A program made the translations under genes and the position numbers. A DNA stretch of 64,000 nt from positions 952,501 to 1,016,500 of the forward strand of contig JAFEVB010000020.1 in NCBI GenBank assembly GCA_032629725.1. Direction: 5' to 3'. The stretch comes from Gremmenia infestans (Eukaryota; Ascomycota; Leotiomycetes; Helotiales; Hamatocanthoscyphaceae). Positions 12,320-24,196 of the stretch are shown here, in pieces. The notes below the pieces were generated by a model that was given only the letters and a program-made list of their open reading frames with translations, had not been told where the DNA came from and did not search any database. How positions within the stretch are numbered: position 1 is the first letter of the stretch; every line of letters starts with the position of its first letter.

Positions 12320-13685
12320 ATGTCTTCCGTCGTGGAAAAAGTTACTGACACTGTCAACGACGTTGCTGCCTCTCTTGGCAACACATCGCTCACTTCTGAC
12401 AAGCCGGCCGAAACCACCACTGGTGGCGACAGCAAGTCCACCAATGCTGCTCACAACGAAGCAGTCCTGGCCAGCGCTGCAGAGGGTCGCAGACTCTATA
12501 TCGGTAACCTCGCATATGCGACGACCGAGGGGGAGTTGACCGAATTCTTCAAGGGATACCTCATGTAAGTTACTCCAATTTCCTTTCGACTAGCTCGAGT
12601 TCCACCCCTTATCACATGTGAACATTTTACCATTGCAATCCTCCATTATCGTCCCTTGCCATTAATATGTCATCGAATTCGAGTGTTCAAATCTCAGTTT
12701 ACATGGCCTTGGTCTACAGCTGCTGACATTTTACGCCCCTGTAGTGAATCCACCTCAATCCCCAAGAACCCACGCACCGACCGCCCGGTTGGATACGCTT
12801 TCGTTGACCTCTCCTCCCCAGGCGAGGCTGAGCGTGCCATCGCTGAGCTTTCAGGCCGCGAGATTCTTGAACGCAAGGTCTCAGTCCAACTTGCCCGCAA
12901 GCCTGAGCCAGCCGGTGAGAAGGGTGAGGCAACAAGCGGAGGAGATGCTTCTGGCGGTGAGGGCCGTCGCCGACAATCTGGCCGTGGACGTGGCCGAGGC
13001 CGTGGAAAGGGCGGTCGTGGAGGACGCGCTGCTCGTGGAGTAAGTGCTTATATTACGATCTTAGTCGCACCTGCTAACTTTATTCAGTCCAAGGGTGAGG
13101 AAGGCGCTGAGCTTCCAACCACCAGCACAACCACTGGTGACGTTCTTCCTTTGACCGATACGACCAACAAGGAGGGCACAGAGAAGGCCGATAAGGACAA
13201 CAAGGGTGCTCGTCCTCCACGTGAGCGCCGCGAGCGTGGCCCACCTGCTGATGGTATCCCATCCAAGAACAAGGTCATGGTGGCAAACCTCCCATATGAT
13301 CTTTCTGAGGAGAAGGTAAAAGCCCCCGATCTAGACCTCAATATGCACTACTGACTCCCGATCACAGCTCAAGGAACTCTTCGAAGCTTACGAACCATCC
13401 TCTGCCAAGATTGCCCTTCGCCCAATTCCCCGCTTCATGGTTAAGAAGCTCCAGGCCCGCAACGAGCCACGTAAAGGCCGTGGCTTTGGTTTTGTCACTC
13501 TTTCTTCCGAGGAGCAGCAGCAGAAGGCTGTCAACGAGATGAACGGAAAGGAGATTGAGGGCCGCGAAATTGCTGTTAAGGTCGCAATTGACAGCCCTGA
13601 CAAGACCGACGATGATGCCAATGCCCCAGCTGCTGAAGGCGCTGTCGAGGGTACCAATGGCGCCGCTGAGACTACTACTGCTTAA
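12320..13685 (+). CDS. RNA-binding protein with RRM-RGG-RRM layout, four exons
   Basis: Probable mRNA-binding protein. Exons 12320-12564, 12745-13039, 13088-13315 and 13368-13685 give 361 aa. RRM1 has the RNP2 motif RRLYIGNLAY and RNP1 VGYAFVDL; the RNP1 half lies after intron 1. A Gly/Arg-rich linker (GRGRGRGRGKGGRGG) is followed by a charged segment and RRM2 (KVMVANLPYDL and GRGFGFVTL). Two RRMs flanking an RGG stretch is the arrangement of yeast Sbp1, a translational repressor; orthology is an inference. The start is the first ATG after the pyrimidine-rich leader, in a good context (CAACCATGTC). The acidic/Ala-rich C-terminus resembles other fungal RNP-domain proteins. Confidence 0.88.
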
Positions 13686-14492
13686 GCGTAGTGTGTATTA
13701 CCTATGTACGATGAGAGTGCTACATTTCGCAAGACAATCACAGATGCATTACTTTTAAAACGTTGCTTTTGGACCCTTGTCTGGCGCTATATGGATACAC
13801 TCTGGAATGGAGGCTTGATCTGCTTCTTTGATCTTTCAATGCAAGTGGCCCGACTTTCAACGACTCTCTTTTAGGTGGAATATATGGGCTCGGTGGTGGA
13901 ACTCTTCTTAACAGACAGATTTTTCAACCTGGGTTCATAGTTCTCGATGACTCTTTTCACAAAAACCAATGTCTTATTACCATTTCTTGCGCATTCTCCG
14001 GGCTGTACACTAGATTTTCTTGATGTGCTCTCTTGGGATGGGGACGGAATGGAAAAGTTATTTGATTCGTGATACCATTCTGTCTTTGATAGAAAAATGC
14101 AATAATATTGACTGCCCTATACAAAAGTCTGGCATTAAACCCCAAACAGACTGTGACTGGATTTTGCATGTGATAATATAGGTGCTCAAAGAGTATTAGA
14201 TAGTGAAAAATGAATATCTATCTGATACTCGCCTACCCACCTGCCGTTACTGTATGGTGTGCAGCCTCGTACAGTACTGTATTCGTAGCCGCGCACGTCA
14301 TTGGTCAAAGGCAAGCAACTTCAAACCTCCTTTTGACTTTAATTGCCTCGCCCGCCCGCCACAACGACTCCCCCTCCTTTCGTAGCCTCAGCCTCTTGAC
14401 ACACACTCACCTATTTAACTTGACATTGCCTCAATTCTAGACCTGCAACCCATTATTCCAACGTGGAACAGAGAAAGAAGGACAGGATAAGC
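13686..14492. other. Intergenic
   Basis: 3' flank of the RRM gene and promoter of the ArfGAP gene. Contains the 12-bp perfect palindrome TACAGTACTGTA at 14270-14281. No supported gene. Confidence 0.6.
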
Positions 14493-15866
14493 ATGGCCAG
14501 CAGCAAAGCCATGTGGGAGGTGGATCCGGAGACGCGATCAAAAGTACCATTCCTCTACCTCCCTATATCCCTCCCCATACCCTCTTCTCTTTCCTGACAA
14601 AACCTCCAGCTCCTCGAGATCCAAAAGACATCCTCAAACGACCGCTGCTGTGACTGCGGCGCGCCTTCCCCACAATGGGCATCCCCCAAATTTGGCGTCT
14701 TCATCTGTCTTTCCTGCGCGGGCGTTCATCGAGGATTAGGTGTACATATTAGTTTTGTGCGGAGTATTACGATGGATGCTTTTAAGGCGCAGGAAATAGA
14801 TCGGATGAGGGAGGGGGGGAATAAGACGTGGAGGGACTTCTTTGATGATGCGGAAACCAATAAGATGGCGGGGATAAGGTTCGTGCTCTCTGAATGCGCT
14901 CACTACATACCATAATTGCTATATTACAATTGGGATTAAGAGAGAAGTATAGAGACATTGTGCTGACATGAAACTAGTTGGGACGACGCAACAATCGCAG
15001 AGCGCTACTCCGGCGATGTGGGCGACGAATACAAAGACCGACTCACAGCAAAAGCAGAAAATAAACCCTACGTTCCCTCGGTCAAACCCGCTCCATCTTC
15101 TACAACCTTCTCCCCTGCCTCCTCTGGCAGCCAAACCCCCCAAGGCGCACGAACCCAATCACCCGCACGAGCAGGTAAAGCAAAAGTTGACGACAAATAC
15201 TTCGCCGGGCTCGGCGCAGCCAATGCCTCGAGACCGGCAGATCTACATCCCAGCCAAGGAGGGAAATACTCTGGTTTCGGAAGCGCCCCCCCTGAGCCTG
15301 TGCAGCAAAACAAGATGCCTGGTTTCGATGATCTGCAGAACGATCCTGTGGCCGCGCTGACAAAGGGCTTTGGGTGGTTTACGACGACGGTGGGGAAGAC
15401 GGCTAAGAGTGTTAATGAGGGGTATATCCAACCGACTGCTGCGAAGGTAATTCTCTCTCCCCACTCTAAACCCCCCATCCATTTCTCGTTCACACCCTCG
15501 CCTTTTTTGAAGGTCCGCAACTAATTTATGTATATCTAGATCGCAGAAACGGATCTAGCAGCCCAAGCACGAATCACAGCCGCGAACGTCGCTAGAGGCG
15601 CACAGACAGGCGCCAAATCGGCAGCAGATGGTTTCAATCGCTTTGTCGAGGGCAATGATATTGGGGGTGCTGGTGCGGGTGGGAGAGGGAAATATAGCCA
15701 GGCGCCGTTAGATGAGAGCAAGAAGGATTTTTGGGATAGTTTTGCAGACGCTGGGGCTACAAGAGAGAGTAAACCTAGTGCAATTGGAACGAGTGCTGTT
15801 AAGAAGGGGAATGGTGGGCCTGGAGGACCTCCTGGAAAGAAGGATGATGATTGGGATAAGTGGTGA
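14493..15866 (+). CDS. GCS1: ArfGAP1/Gcs1-type GTPase-activating protein, four exons
   Basis: Stimulates GTP hydrolysis by Arf on Golgi/COPI membranes. Exons 14493-14543, 14610-14878, 14978-15446 and 15540-15866 give 371 aa. Exon 2 encodes the ArfGAP zinc finger CxxC-x16-CxxC (CDCGAPSPQWAS then ICLSC), followed by the catalytic-arginine loop GVHRGLGVHISFVRSITMD. Downstream, GFGWFTTTVGKTAKSVNEGY resembles the amphipathic ALPS curvature sensor of ArfGAP1/Gcs1. The protein ends DDDWDKW, a tryptophan-containing acidic tail like coatomer-binding motifs. Order, spacing and length match Gcs1 rather than Glo3 or Age2. The 51-nt first exon encodes the short MASSKAMWEVDPETRSK lead. Confidence 0.92.
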
Positions 15867-16987
15867 GGAGTAGACGGAGACTGCATTTTGACTTTACGCC
15901 CATGCTGATGAGTACTGACTGGGATGGGGCGCTGTATGATAAGCAATGGAAACGTGAGTTGGATGGAATAAACATCATTTGTATATGAAAGCGAAGCGGG
16001 CCGGGCCTTGGTAAATGCAATTATACAAAAGCGTTTCAATCAGCTGCTGTGCAGTATTCAAGTACATGGTCTCCCTTGGCCTAAAGTACCTGTAAGCAAC
16101 GAACGCTGGTCTCCATCCATTCGCTCCTTTCATATACGCATTTCGAGTAGAGGTAGACTCAATTCTACTTTGAAGTCTTATTTGTGTCTCGGCAGGGAAG
16201 GCCGGATCATCAAGAATCTGTATAACATGTATCGGCACTTATTGTATTCGGACCGCTTGTACATTCCGCCCGTAGTGCAAGGCATTCAGCAGCTTTTTAG
16301 ATTCCGAATACTCCGTACAACCTTGTTTCATTTTTTTCCCCCCCATCCTTGGTATCTTGGCATTTTTAAGTTTGAGGAACTCTAAGCTGTGGGCCTGAAC
16401 GACTGCATGGAAGCCGGAAATTGTTCGTCTGCTTGTTTGCCTTGTAGGCCAGACACCCATGTAGTCTTCATATCCAGTAGCAGGGGTTTAATTCGCCTGG
16501 TACAGTGGCTAGAGGAGATCCCTTAAGCTGAAGTCCCAAATAGTATCTTGTAGGCTGTAGCTCACAGGATTGATTGTCTTTGCATGCAGGTGTGAGAGCG
16601 CACTTGATTTACAGTAGCAATGTCTGTTGGGTTGAGGCTCCACTTCCCCACAGCTTTTGCATTCTAGAAGCTACTCGGGGCGGGCGAAGATGAAGCGCAG
16701 TATGATTATGTTCCTTCTGGGAAAATTTTAGCTGTTGTTTCATAGTCGGCATGATTAAACTTTCGCTCTTGGAGGGGTGGGCCCTGGCCCTGCGAACTTT
16801 CTGGGCGCTGAGTACGAAGTAATAGTTCTGGGATATAAAGTTTATTTTCATTCGCTCTGGCTGGTGAGGTTTTTCCTATAAGTTCTTTTGTTTCTCTACT
16901 CACTGTCGGTCTTTCTCTACTCACCGTCGTTCGTTCAGCTTTTACTCACTTTTACCATTCATTTATTCATATTACATTATTTCCATC
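15867..16987. other. Intergenic upstream of the chitinase gene
   Basis: Holds the 3' flank of the ArfGAP gene and the chitinase promoter. One copy of the nonamer TACTCCGTA lies at 16309-16317. Small frames on both strands lack motifs. Confidence 0.6.
16834..16839 (+). promoter_or_regulatory. TATA-like element of the chitinase gene
   Basis: TATAAA 149 nt before the chitinase ATG, in a promoter otherwise rich in TTC and CTC runs. Placement would give a leader of roughly 110-120 nt. Confidence 0.45.
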
Positions 16988-18407
16988 ATGAAGAGCTCCT
17001 TCATTTCTAGCCTCACTTTAGGGCTTTCGACATTGCAGCTGGCCAGTGCCAGATATGTGATGTATGTGGACCAGTAAGTTGCCCTCCTATGCTACTTTAA
17101 CGCAGAGACTGAAGGAACTAGATGGCATGTTGCCGAACTTCCAAACAAAACAGTGGCCGCGGGCGTTGATACTGTCATCATGGCTTTCGCCAACTCTTCC
17201 CTCTTCACTACTTCTCCGGGAGGAAACTACACCCCCTTTGAGCCTTTGGATACAATGAGAGCTCGATTCGACGACGGCGCTAAACTCATGGTTGCTATCG
17301 GCGGGTGGGGAGACACAGCGGGTTTCTCAGCAGGTGCTGTCTCTGAATCTTCTCGCTCGTTATACGCAAACAACGTTGCCACGATGATCAACACTCTGGG
17401 CTTTGATGGAGTGGATATCGACTGGGAATACCCAGGTGGAAATGGAGCCGACTACAAGCTTAACGGCACCACGAATGACAAGAAAGTTTCCGAAGTCGAA
17501 ACCTATCCTCTTCTCCTTGCGGCCATCAGAAACGCTCTTGGCGAAGACAAACTACTTTCTATTGCCGTGCCAGGTCTTGAGCGCGACATGATTGCCTTAA
17601 CACCCTCTCATGCGCCCTTGGTATGGGACTCTGTTGACTTTGTCAACGTGATGACTTACGATCTCATGAACCGCCGTGATAACGTCACCAAGCACCACAC
17701 GGATGTCAATACCTCACTAGCCACTATCACCCACTATCTTGATGTCCTCTCCCTACCAGCCGAGAAGGCGAACCTGGGATTCCCATTCTACGCCCGCTAT
17801 TTCAAGACCGACCCCGCATCCAGCTGCACCAACGGTCTCGGCTGCAAGACCGTCCTCTTAGAAAACCCCATTGATGGTAGTGATTTGGGCATGAGCGGCA
17901 CCATGACATTCGAGTCCTCGAACTTTGCAAGCGCGCCCACGAACCTGACTGAGGGGACGGATGGCACATGTGGTGCGAGTGTGTCACAGAAGTGCCCAGC
18001 TGGGGCCTGTTGCAGCACTTACGGATACTGGTAGGTAGCCCTTTGTCTCCCAGCCATCAATCATTACATGAAGAACTAATCCAAAAAACAGCGGAACGAC
18101 TGCAGATTACTGCGGAGCCAACTGCCTCCCCGACTACGGAAACTGTACCGGCGTCCCCGCCACCTCCACATTCAAAACCGCCATGGCGAACGGCATCACG
18201 GACGAAGAGGCGGGAGGTGAATATTATTACGACAGCGAGAACCACGTGTTCTGGACGTGGGATACGCCTGCACTGATCGAGAGGAAGTTTACGGAGATCG
18301 TGAAGGCGAAGGGCTTGGGTGGTGTGCTGGCGTGGTCTGCGGGGGAGGATGGTCATGATTGGAGCCATGTACTTGCGTTGCAGAAGGGGATGGCGAATAA
18401 GTATTAG
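16988..18407 (+). CDS. Secreted GH18 chitinase with an embedded CBM18-like chitin-binding domain, three exons
   Basis: Hydrolyses chitin by the substrate-assisted retaining mechanism of GH18. Exons 16988-17073, 17122-18030 and 18092-18407 give 436 aa. A signal peptide (MKSSFISSLTLGLSTLQLAS) precedes the barrel. KLMVAIGGWG and the catalytic signature FDGVDIDWE (Glu about 131) are intact, and the late-barrel strand GGVLAWSAGEDG is near the C-terminus. Between them sits a Cys-rich stretch from about residue 312 to 350: CPAGACCSTYGYCG, then DYCGANC, a hevein-type (CBM18) pattern. It is therefore inside the catalytic domain rather than appended. Intron 2 falls inside this module, splitting a Cys codon. 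Whether the protein feeds on exogenous chitin or remodels the fungus's own wall cannot be told. Confidence 0.9.
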
Positions 18408-19585
18408 AAGGTGCAGGTGTAGGAGTAAGAAATTGCAATAAGGGTGAGGAAAGTAGCTCTATACTAAGTGAAATGCAAGGACTCTGTACATGTACCTAGC
18501 AATAAGTATGCCCTAGTATATTATTTAAATAAGGAACATCAATCACATTTCCTGGATGAAATGAATCTCAGCCTGTCCCTGCAACCCCGCCTAAGCAGGC
18601 CCAACGCCTCGCTTCAACCCAGACCATCCGATTATTTCCCCCGTTGCTCGTTGTGAGTTCTTATGATAAGTACCTCCTGGCTGGGCTTGCAAGCTCGCTC
18701 GGTTATGCCTCTAGGGCTTTCGGGTCTTTGGTGAGGCGAAGAAAGCGTAGACATCCTGTTATTAAATGATAGCTTGAGATAATCGTGAGGTTGCAAATGG
18801 GTAGAGGATGAAAGCATCTGAAGTAAATATACCGCATAAGATTGTTTGTCGTCATCGGACGGCTGAGCGGTATGACAGGCTCTGACATCTCATGAACCTT
18901 ATTTTTATACGCATAAGATGCTATGAAGAAACAATATTGCCACTGATTACGCAAAGGCTGTGTTTAGATGGGGAATCATGCATCGGTCTATGACTAGGCA
19001 GTGTATGAAATGGGTTGACTTGTGTCGGAGTTTCTACACAACACCACTCAAGCATTCAAGCCCTAATTATGATTCAAGCTTACTCGACCCAAATACAGCA
19101 TCCTTAAGTTTTCTTTCTGTTTTACCTGACTAAAATGGACAGATACTTGAATATGATTGTCGGGGCAGAACCCCTCCTACAAGCCGGGACGAGCTCTCGA
19201 AATTGGAGCTGGCTGTTTCGAGGCAGGTGCTTTATATTATTGGGAAAGAACTATGGAAATTAGGGCTGGGACGAATTTGTGGAGAAAGGGGTTATTGAGT
19301 GCGGTCCTTTGGATTAGGGACAATACTAGGACGGAGGTTGCGAATTTGAGGGTTCCAACTGATCGGGTGGTCGAGGTTGGGTTCGTCAAGGAGTTTTAGA
19401 TGCCTGGTTCTTGGAGTGAATTGTTTGTGGGATTTCTTTAGACAGGTCCTCGGATGATCAAGTGTAAAAGAGGTTAGAATTACATATATTTCAATGACAT
19501 CTGACGCCCCTAGCACCTCGGGTTCCGTACACTGCGCACAGCAACCATCACGTAACATTCCTCATCCTGGGGTATTTCACGCAAC
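18408..19585. other. Intergenic between convergent genes
   Basis: 3' flanks of the chitinase (+) and the G-alpha-like gene (-). A frame at 19157-19399 (80 codons) has no flanking exon or motif that I could confirm. Otherwise nothing. Confidence 0.55.
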
Positions 19586-21886
19586 TCATCCACGCGATAA
19601 GCCAGGAGGCAGTGGAGGCAACTGGGGTGCAGTATGCAGCTCCTGCCATTGCCTCCTCTCATCGAGCGAAATAGCAACGCACCGATCCAGCTTCTCCAAG
19701 ATCTGGCGATCCTTCGGATACGTATACTCGACACAACACGTCCTACCTTCAGTCTCATGGCGCTCCAAAAACAAGCGCGTGAAGAACTCTAAGCCTGCTT
19801 CCGCATCCTCGTTCCCATTCACGTTCGACTCGTCGTCGTCGAATTGCGGGAAGGTATGCCGGATGGGAGACGTGCCGGAGCGGATCTTGCGCCGGAATTC
19901 ATCGACGTTTGTGAAGAAGAGGACGAGTTCGCAGGCTTGGAAGAAGCGCGAGTGGGCGATGGATTCGAAGAGGTGGAGAGATTCGCGGAGCTGGACCTGG
20001 GAGGGGGTTAGTTAGTTTATCAGGGGGGAGGGGAGGAATGACACGGGATGGCTTAGATGGGAAGGACAGAAATGGGGCGGAATGGGGTGGGATAGGAAGA
20101 TGGTTCGGAACTTGAATCGAAATTATACTTGCGAAGGTTGAATTTTCGTGTAACACTTCGTCGTAGAGGCTGATGTCTGCTAGGAAGAGAACCGCCGCCA
20201 CGTTATCCAAGAGGTGAATTACTTTTCTCCGTTCGCCTCGGGGTTGGATGTCGAGGAGGCGGTAAGGTATAGAGTTAGTTCTGAGCACAAGCTCCCTGAA
20301 CGTGTGGTAGAGAGGTGTACTGTCGAACTGGAGAATGTCATCATTTTTGGGCATATAGTCTTCCCTGATGATTCGGTGCAAATCTTGGAAGTAACTTCAT
20401 TTGAGTGAGCAGAGCACACACAGCAAAGAAAGACAGATCGGATATGAATATGGACTGTGAGTGACGTGACATACTACTCGAAAGTCTCAAAGACGCTTTG
20501 GGAATGCTCTTGTAAAGCCTGTTTTACCTCGTCGTCGTTCCAGAGGTTGGTGAAGGTTGGTAAGAGGTGTGTTGGGATTGGCTCTCCGGGCTTCAGTTCG
20601 TCCTGCGTGCATAGCAGTACAGCCCAAACCTGTTGATGGTTATTTGAGATTTTCTGGGGCACGCGACGTAATAGTAGATCCTTACGTTCGTTTTGACATT
20701 GTGGTATACCTCCCACTGCTTTTTATCTAGTTTTCGAATCACAAGCTCTAACTCACGCAGAATATGGTTCAGTACCGTGTAACGAAATTCCTTTCTAGGT
20801 GAAGTGTTGGGATCCAGTTCATAGGCCTTCTTCATCTGCTTGAACATGTCCTGAATAATTTCCCGGCCACCTCCTTGGGACATTAGAACGTGATAGATTT
20901 CCCAGGGAAGTAATTACTTACCAAAAAGTACAACCTTTCGCTCTCTCGCATCTCTCTCATGCCATCTTTCCAGATTTCTTTCCACTTTCCGATTGACACG
21001 GGCCTGGATCTGAGGATCCGTTGGCCAGCTCCGTGGAGGACTATTTTGGTCTGAAGGTACTCCAAGAAATCTCGAATGAGGCAAACAGGTTGTAGCAGTG
21101 AACGTTTGAAAGGGGGACAAACTAGTGGATGGGTCTTCCCTCAAGGGATATCCATGATAGTCAAGAGCATACCAGTTTTTGTTGAAGATTTTGGACCGTT
21201 TAGTTGGAAGTGGTCGTTGAGAAAAGGATGCAAGATCAGTGAGTACGGGTTTCCGAATCCGTGTTGACTGAAAACTTGGTAGCTCTGTTACTGCACAATC
21301 CACTTCTTGTATTGCCGGGCTTTCCACTGTGTTAGCTTTGAAAGCAGGTATGACTTTCAGTACTGGTGCCTGCTTACCTGCCCATTTCGACCAGGACAAA
21401 ATTCAACAATAATGAGTATTGTTGTAGGCCGGCTAAAATGTTTTCCATTGGACGACCTTCGAAAGCCCTTCGATCATGTATCATTTGGGACTTTTCTTCC
21501 TCTCTCGCAACAAAATGTCGCCTTTCAAAATGCGAATAGGTATCGACGCACCGTGTTAAAGCGGCAATAAGTATATCTTGATGGATTAACACTTCGCGAG
21601 AGGGGCCGTCTGTTGAGGCTGCCAATAATTGTTTCTGCAAGAGCAACAATGAAGCTGTGATGGAGACGATTTCATCACGAATGGCAATGGCTGTCTTTGG
21701 GACATCCTGTTCGCTAAATATCCGTTCCCTGACTGCTTGGCCATTTCCTTGATGGTCCGAAGGTATCGCTTCATAGATTGGGTAGCCGTAGCTGGTCACG
21801 AACACCAAGAACGGGATGGCGCTATTCCCAAAAGCAATCAGGCCAGCTACGCAGGCATCCACTGTCAAGGTATCCTGAGAGTCCAT
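19586..21886 (-). CDS. Divergent G-protein alpha-like protein with long N-terminal extension and lost nucleotide-binding motifs, six exons
   Basis: Proposed exons 21378-21886, 20922-21319, 20686-20873, 20475-20629, 20112-20394 and 19586-19996 give 647 aa. The first 290 or so residues are an extension I do not recognise. The rest aligns by eye with heterotrimeric G-alpha along its length: VVLFGGGREIIQDMFKQMKK at the P-loop, YYFQDLHRI, YMPKNDDIL, LLDIQPRGERRKVIH at switch II, AAVLFLADISLYDEVL, LRESLHLFESI, FFTNVDEF at the NKxD site, and a C-terminal RTCCVEYTYP. The P-loop Lys and Ser, the switch I arginine, the switch II Gly-Gly/Gln and the NKxD Asn-Lys are all replaced, so GTP binding is doubtful. 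The exon 5/6 junction (donor GTTCCG at 20111) is the weakest; a GTATAA donor at 20128 would break the frame. Divergent from the second P450. Confidence 0.78.
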
Positions 21887-22675
21887 AGTGGATGTCGACG
21901 GGAAAGAGTTATAGGGATGGAGGACATTGGAGGTTTACACGGTTTCAGTGCGGTGCAGTGCAGTGCTTCAAGTGACGATACGGTGAAGAGATACTTTGGT
22001 TTGCGGCCTTCCAGAATGAGATTCTGCCTAATAATAATGATGCGGCGGCGCCGCCTCACTACTTCGCTTCGCGTTGAATTGCCCTGTCCTGTCCTGTACT
22101 GTGATCCCTGCATGCGGCGTTACCTTTATTGACGAACACAGAGTGACGAAGAGCCTCGAAAGTATCATGTTGAATACTTAGTAAACATCTATTAGAAAAA
22201 CAATAGTAGCACAACTGCTTGGGGTTTTATTGTGCAAAAGCGTTGCTTACTTACTGTAGTGTAGGCCTTGGCACATTCAGAATTCTCTCGGTGGTATAGA
22301 ACTATAGTTGACAGAGGTCAAAAGCCACCAATTCCCCAGATCAACAATTTGTATATAAACTGCCGCCAATTGGCATCTCAATCCTGAGAACTATAGTTAG
22401 ATTCCAACCACGAGATATAAATACTTAATAAATCAGAGATTTATTCAAGGGGCTTCGGGTAGCGATAGGGGCTGATAAGATAAGCCCTCCGCAAAACTTC
22501 GCTTTGAGTCATTACTGTACCACTAAAAATGGGTTTCACCCCATTGCCGACACAACAGTCGGTCCTCCCGACTATCGACTATGTCCTACCAACTATTAAA
22601 TATAAAGCTCATTTCATCTATTGTTGAATAAACCTACCACATCAGCCGAGCCCATCGTTCCGTTCACGCATCACC
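21887..22675. other. Divergent promoter region of the G-alpha-like gene and the second P450
   Basis: Contains AT-rich stretches and a TATA element close to the P450. Frames at 21865-22113 and 21737-22132 overlap each other antisense and look fortuitous. Confidence 0.55.
22601..22606 (+). promoter_or_regulatory. TATA box of the second P450 gene
   Basis: TATAAA in the context AAATATAAAGC, 75 nt before the P450 ATG at 22676. It is well placed for a short leader. Confidence 0.55.
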
Positions 22676-24196
22676 ATGGGTCTCTTGGATCTCATAATAA
22701 GCAGCACGCTTGCTCACCCGTTATTGACGTTTCCCACCATAGCAGCCACCCTCCTCCTGTCCCTAGGCATCTACCGTATCTATTTACACCCCCTTTCCCC
22801 TATACCAGGGCCATTATTGCCCAAAGTTACCTCATTATGGCTTTGGTACCACTCTTACATCGGCGATGAAGCGTCCATCATTCACGCCCTGCACACAAAA
22901 TATGGTCCTCTGCTGCGCGTCTCACCCAACGAGGTCGATATCAGCGACCACGAAGCTATTCCCGCAATCTACGTCACCAAAGGCGGTTTCCCTAAAGCCG
23001 CATGCTATTCTAATTTCGATATTGATGGACACAAGACCATTTTCTCAACCACAGATATGGATTACCGTACGCCGAGAGCGAAGGCGGTTGTCCCACTGTT
23101 CTCAACCAAGAGCATCAGGGAAAACGAGGCGGCGCTGTATGGGTGCGTCGATCGTATGGTCGCAAGGATGAAGGAAGAGAAAGAATCCCGAGGGATTGTG
23201 AACTTGTTGAATCTGGCGAGGAGTCTGGCGGTGGATGCTGTGTCGACTCATCTGTTCCGCGAGAACTACAATGGGACTTCCGAGAAGAGTAGCAAGTTGA
23301 GTGCAAGTGCATTTGTAGATGCTTTTGTTGCGGTAGGAAGGTTTTTCTACCTTCCGAACTCACTCTTCATGTGGGTGGAGTGGGCGAGTGAGAAATTCTT
23401 CCCAGATGAACATACAAACGAGAGTATGGCGGTCGTGGATCGATTCGTAGAGGGCCTGGTTAAAAATACCCCAGCCAAAGGTTCGCTGAATTATCCAGGA
23501 AGGCTGATGGAACTGGGACTTCTGGAGCGAACAGAGTTAAAGGCGCAGTGCAAGGATCTTCTTTTTGCCGGAACGGATTCCTCTGGAATGAATCTGGCGA
23601 CAATCTTCAGGCAATTAGTTTTACATCCTGATATGTAAGTTGCCCTTTCCCCTTTGAGTGGTTTTATCTGACAATTGGCCAGGTACGAAAATCTGCGGAA
23701 AGAACTTCTTGACAATGCTGGCCCTCAGAGACAAGAAATTCAATCACTTCCATTACTCTCTGCTGTAGTCAGAGAAGGTCTCCGAATCAGCATGGCAAAC
23801 CCCACTCGCCTCCCGCACGTCGTTCCCGCGGGTGATTGGACCTTCAAAGGAGCCCATTTCCCCGCTGGCACGATTGTTGGCTGCTCAGCGACCGAGCTTC
23901 ACTTTAACTCGACTGTATTCCCAAATCCGCGCTCATTTCAACCCGAGAGATGGTTTGATGCCACGCAAGAAGCTCAAAAGTCATTCTTTGCTTTTGGAGC
24001 TGGTTCAAGATCTTGCATTGCGAAGAATCTTGCAATGACTGAATTATACATGGCGACTGAGCGGCTGGTACTGAGTGACGTGTTGAAAGGAGCGAGAGTT
24101 GTGCAAGAGGAAATTGAAATCTACGAGTGGTTCAATTCAAAAGTGGAAGGGGAGGAGATCGAACTAGTGTGGGAGAAAAAAGTCGAAAGGTCCTGA
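22676..24196 (+). CDS. Cytochrome P450 monooxygenase, two exons
   Basis: A second microsomal P450, unrelated in sequence detail to the one at the left end. Exons 22676-23634 and 23683-24196 give 490 aa. The N-terminal membrane anchor (LLTFPTIAATLLLSLGIYRI) is followed by a proline-rich hinge (HPLSPIPGPLLPK). Conserved elements: AGTDS in the I helix (298-302), EGLR in the K helix (351-354), QPERW, and the heme loop FGAGSRSCIA with Cys431. The overall style (IYRIYLHPLSPIPGP, KYGPLLRVSPNEV) is that of fungal P450s acting in secondary or xenobiotic metabolism. No polyketide synthase, NRPS or terpene cyclase lies in the window, so the substrate is unknown. Confidence 0.93.

Noticed and set aside
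19157..19399. Frame containing ALEIGAGCFEAG as a methyltransferase fragment
   Set aside because: Only a loose resemblance to a SAM-binding motif, with no other methyltransferase block nearby and an antisense frame of equal length.
1..24196. Secondary-metabolite cluster suggested by two P450 genes
   Set aside because: The P450s are 21 kb apart with housekeeping genes between, and no polyketide synthase, NRPS, terpene cyclase or transporter is present in the window.
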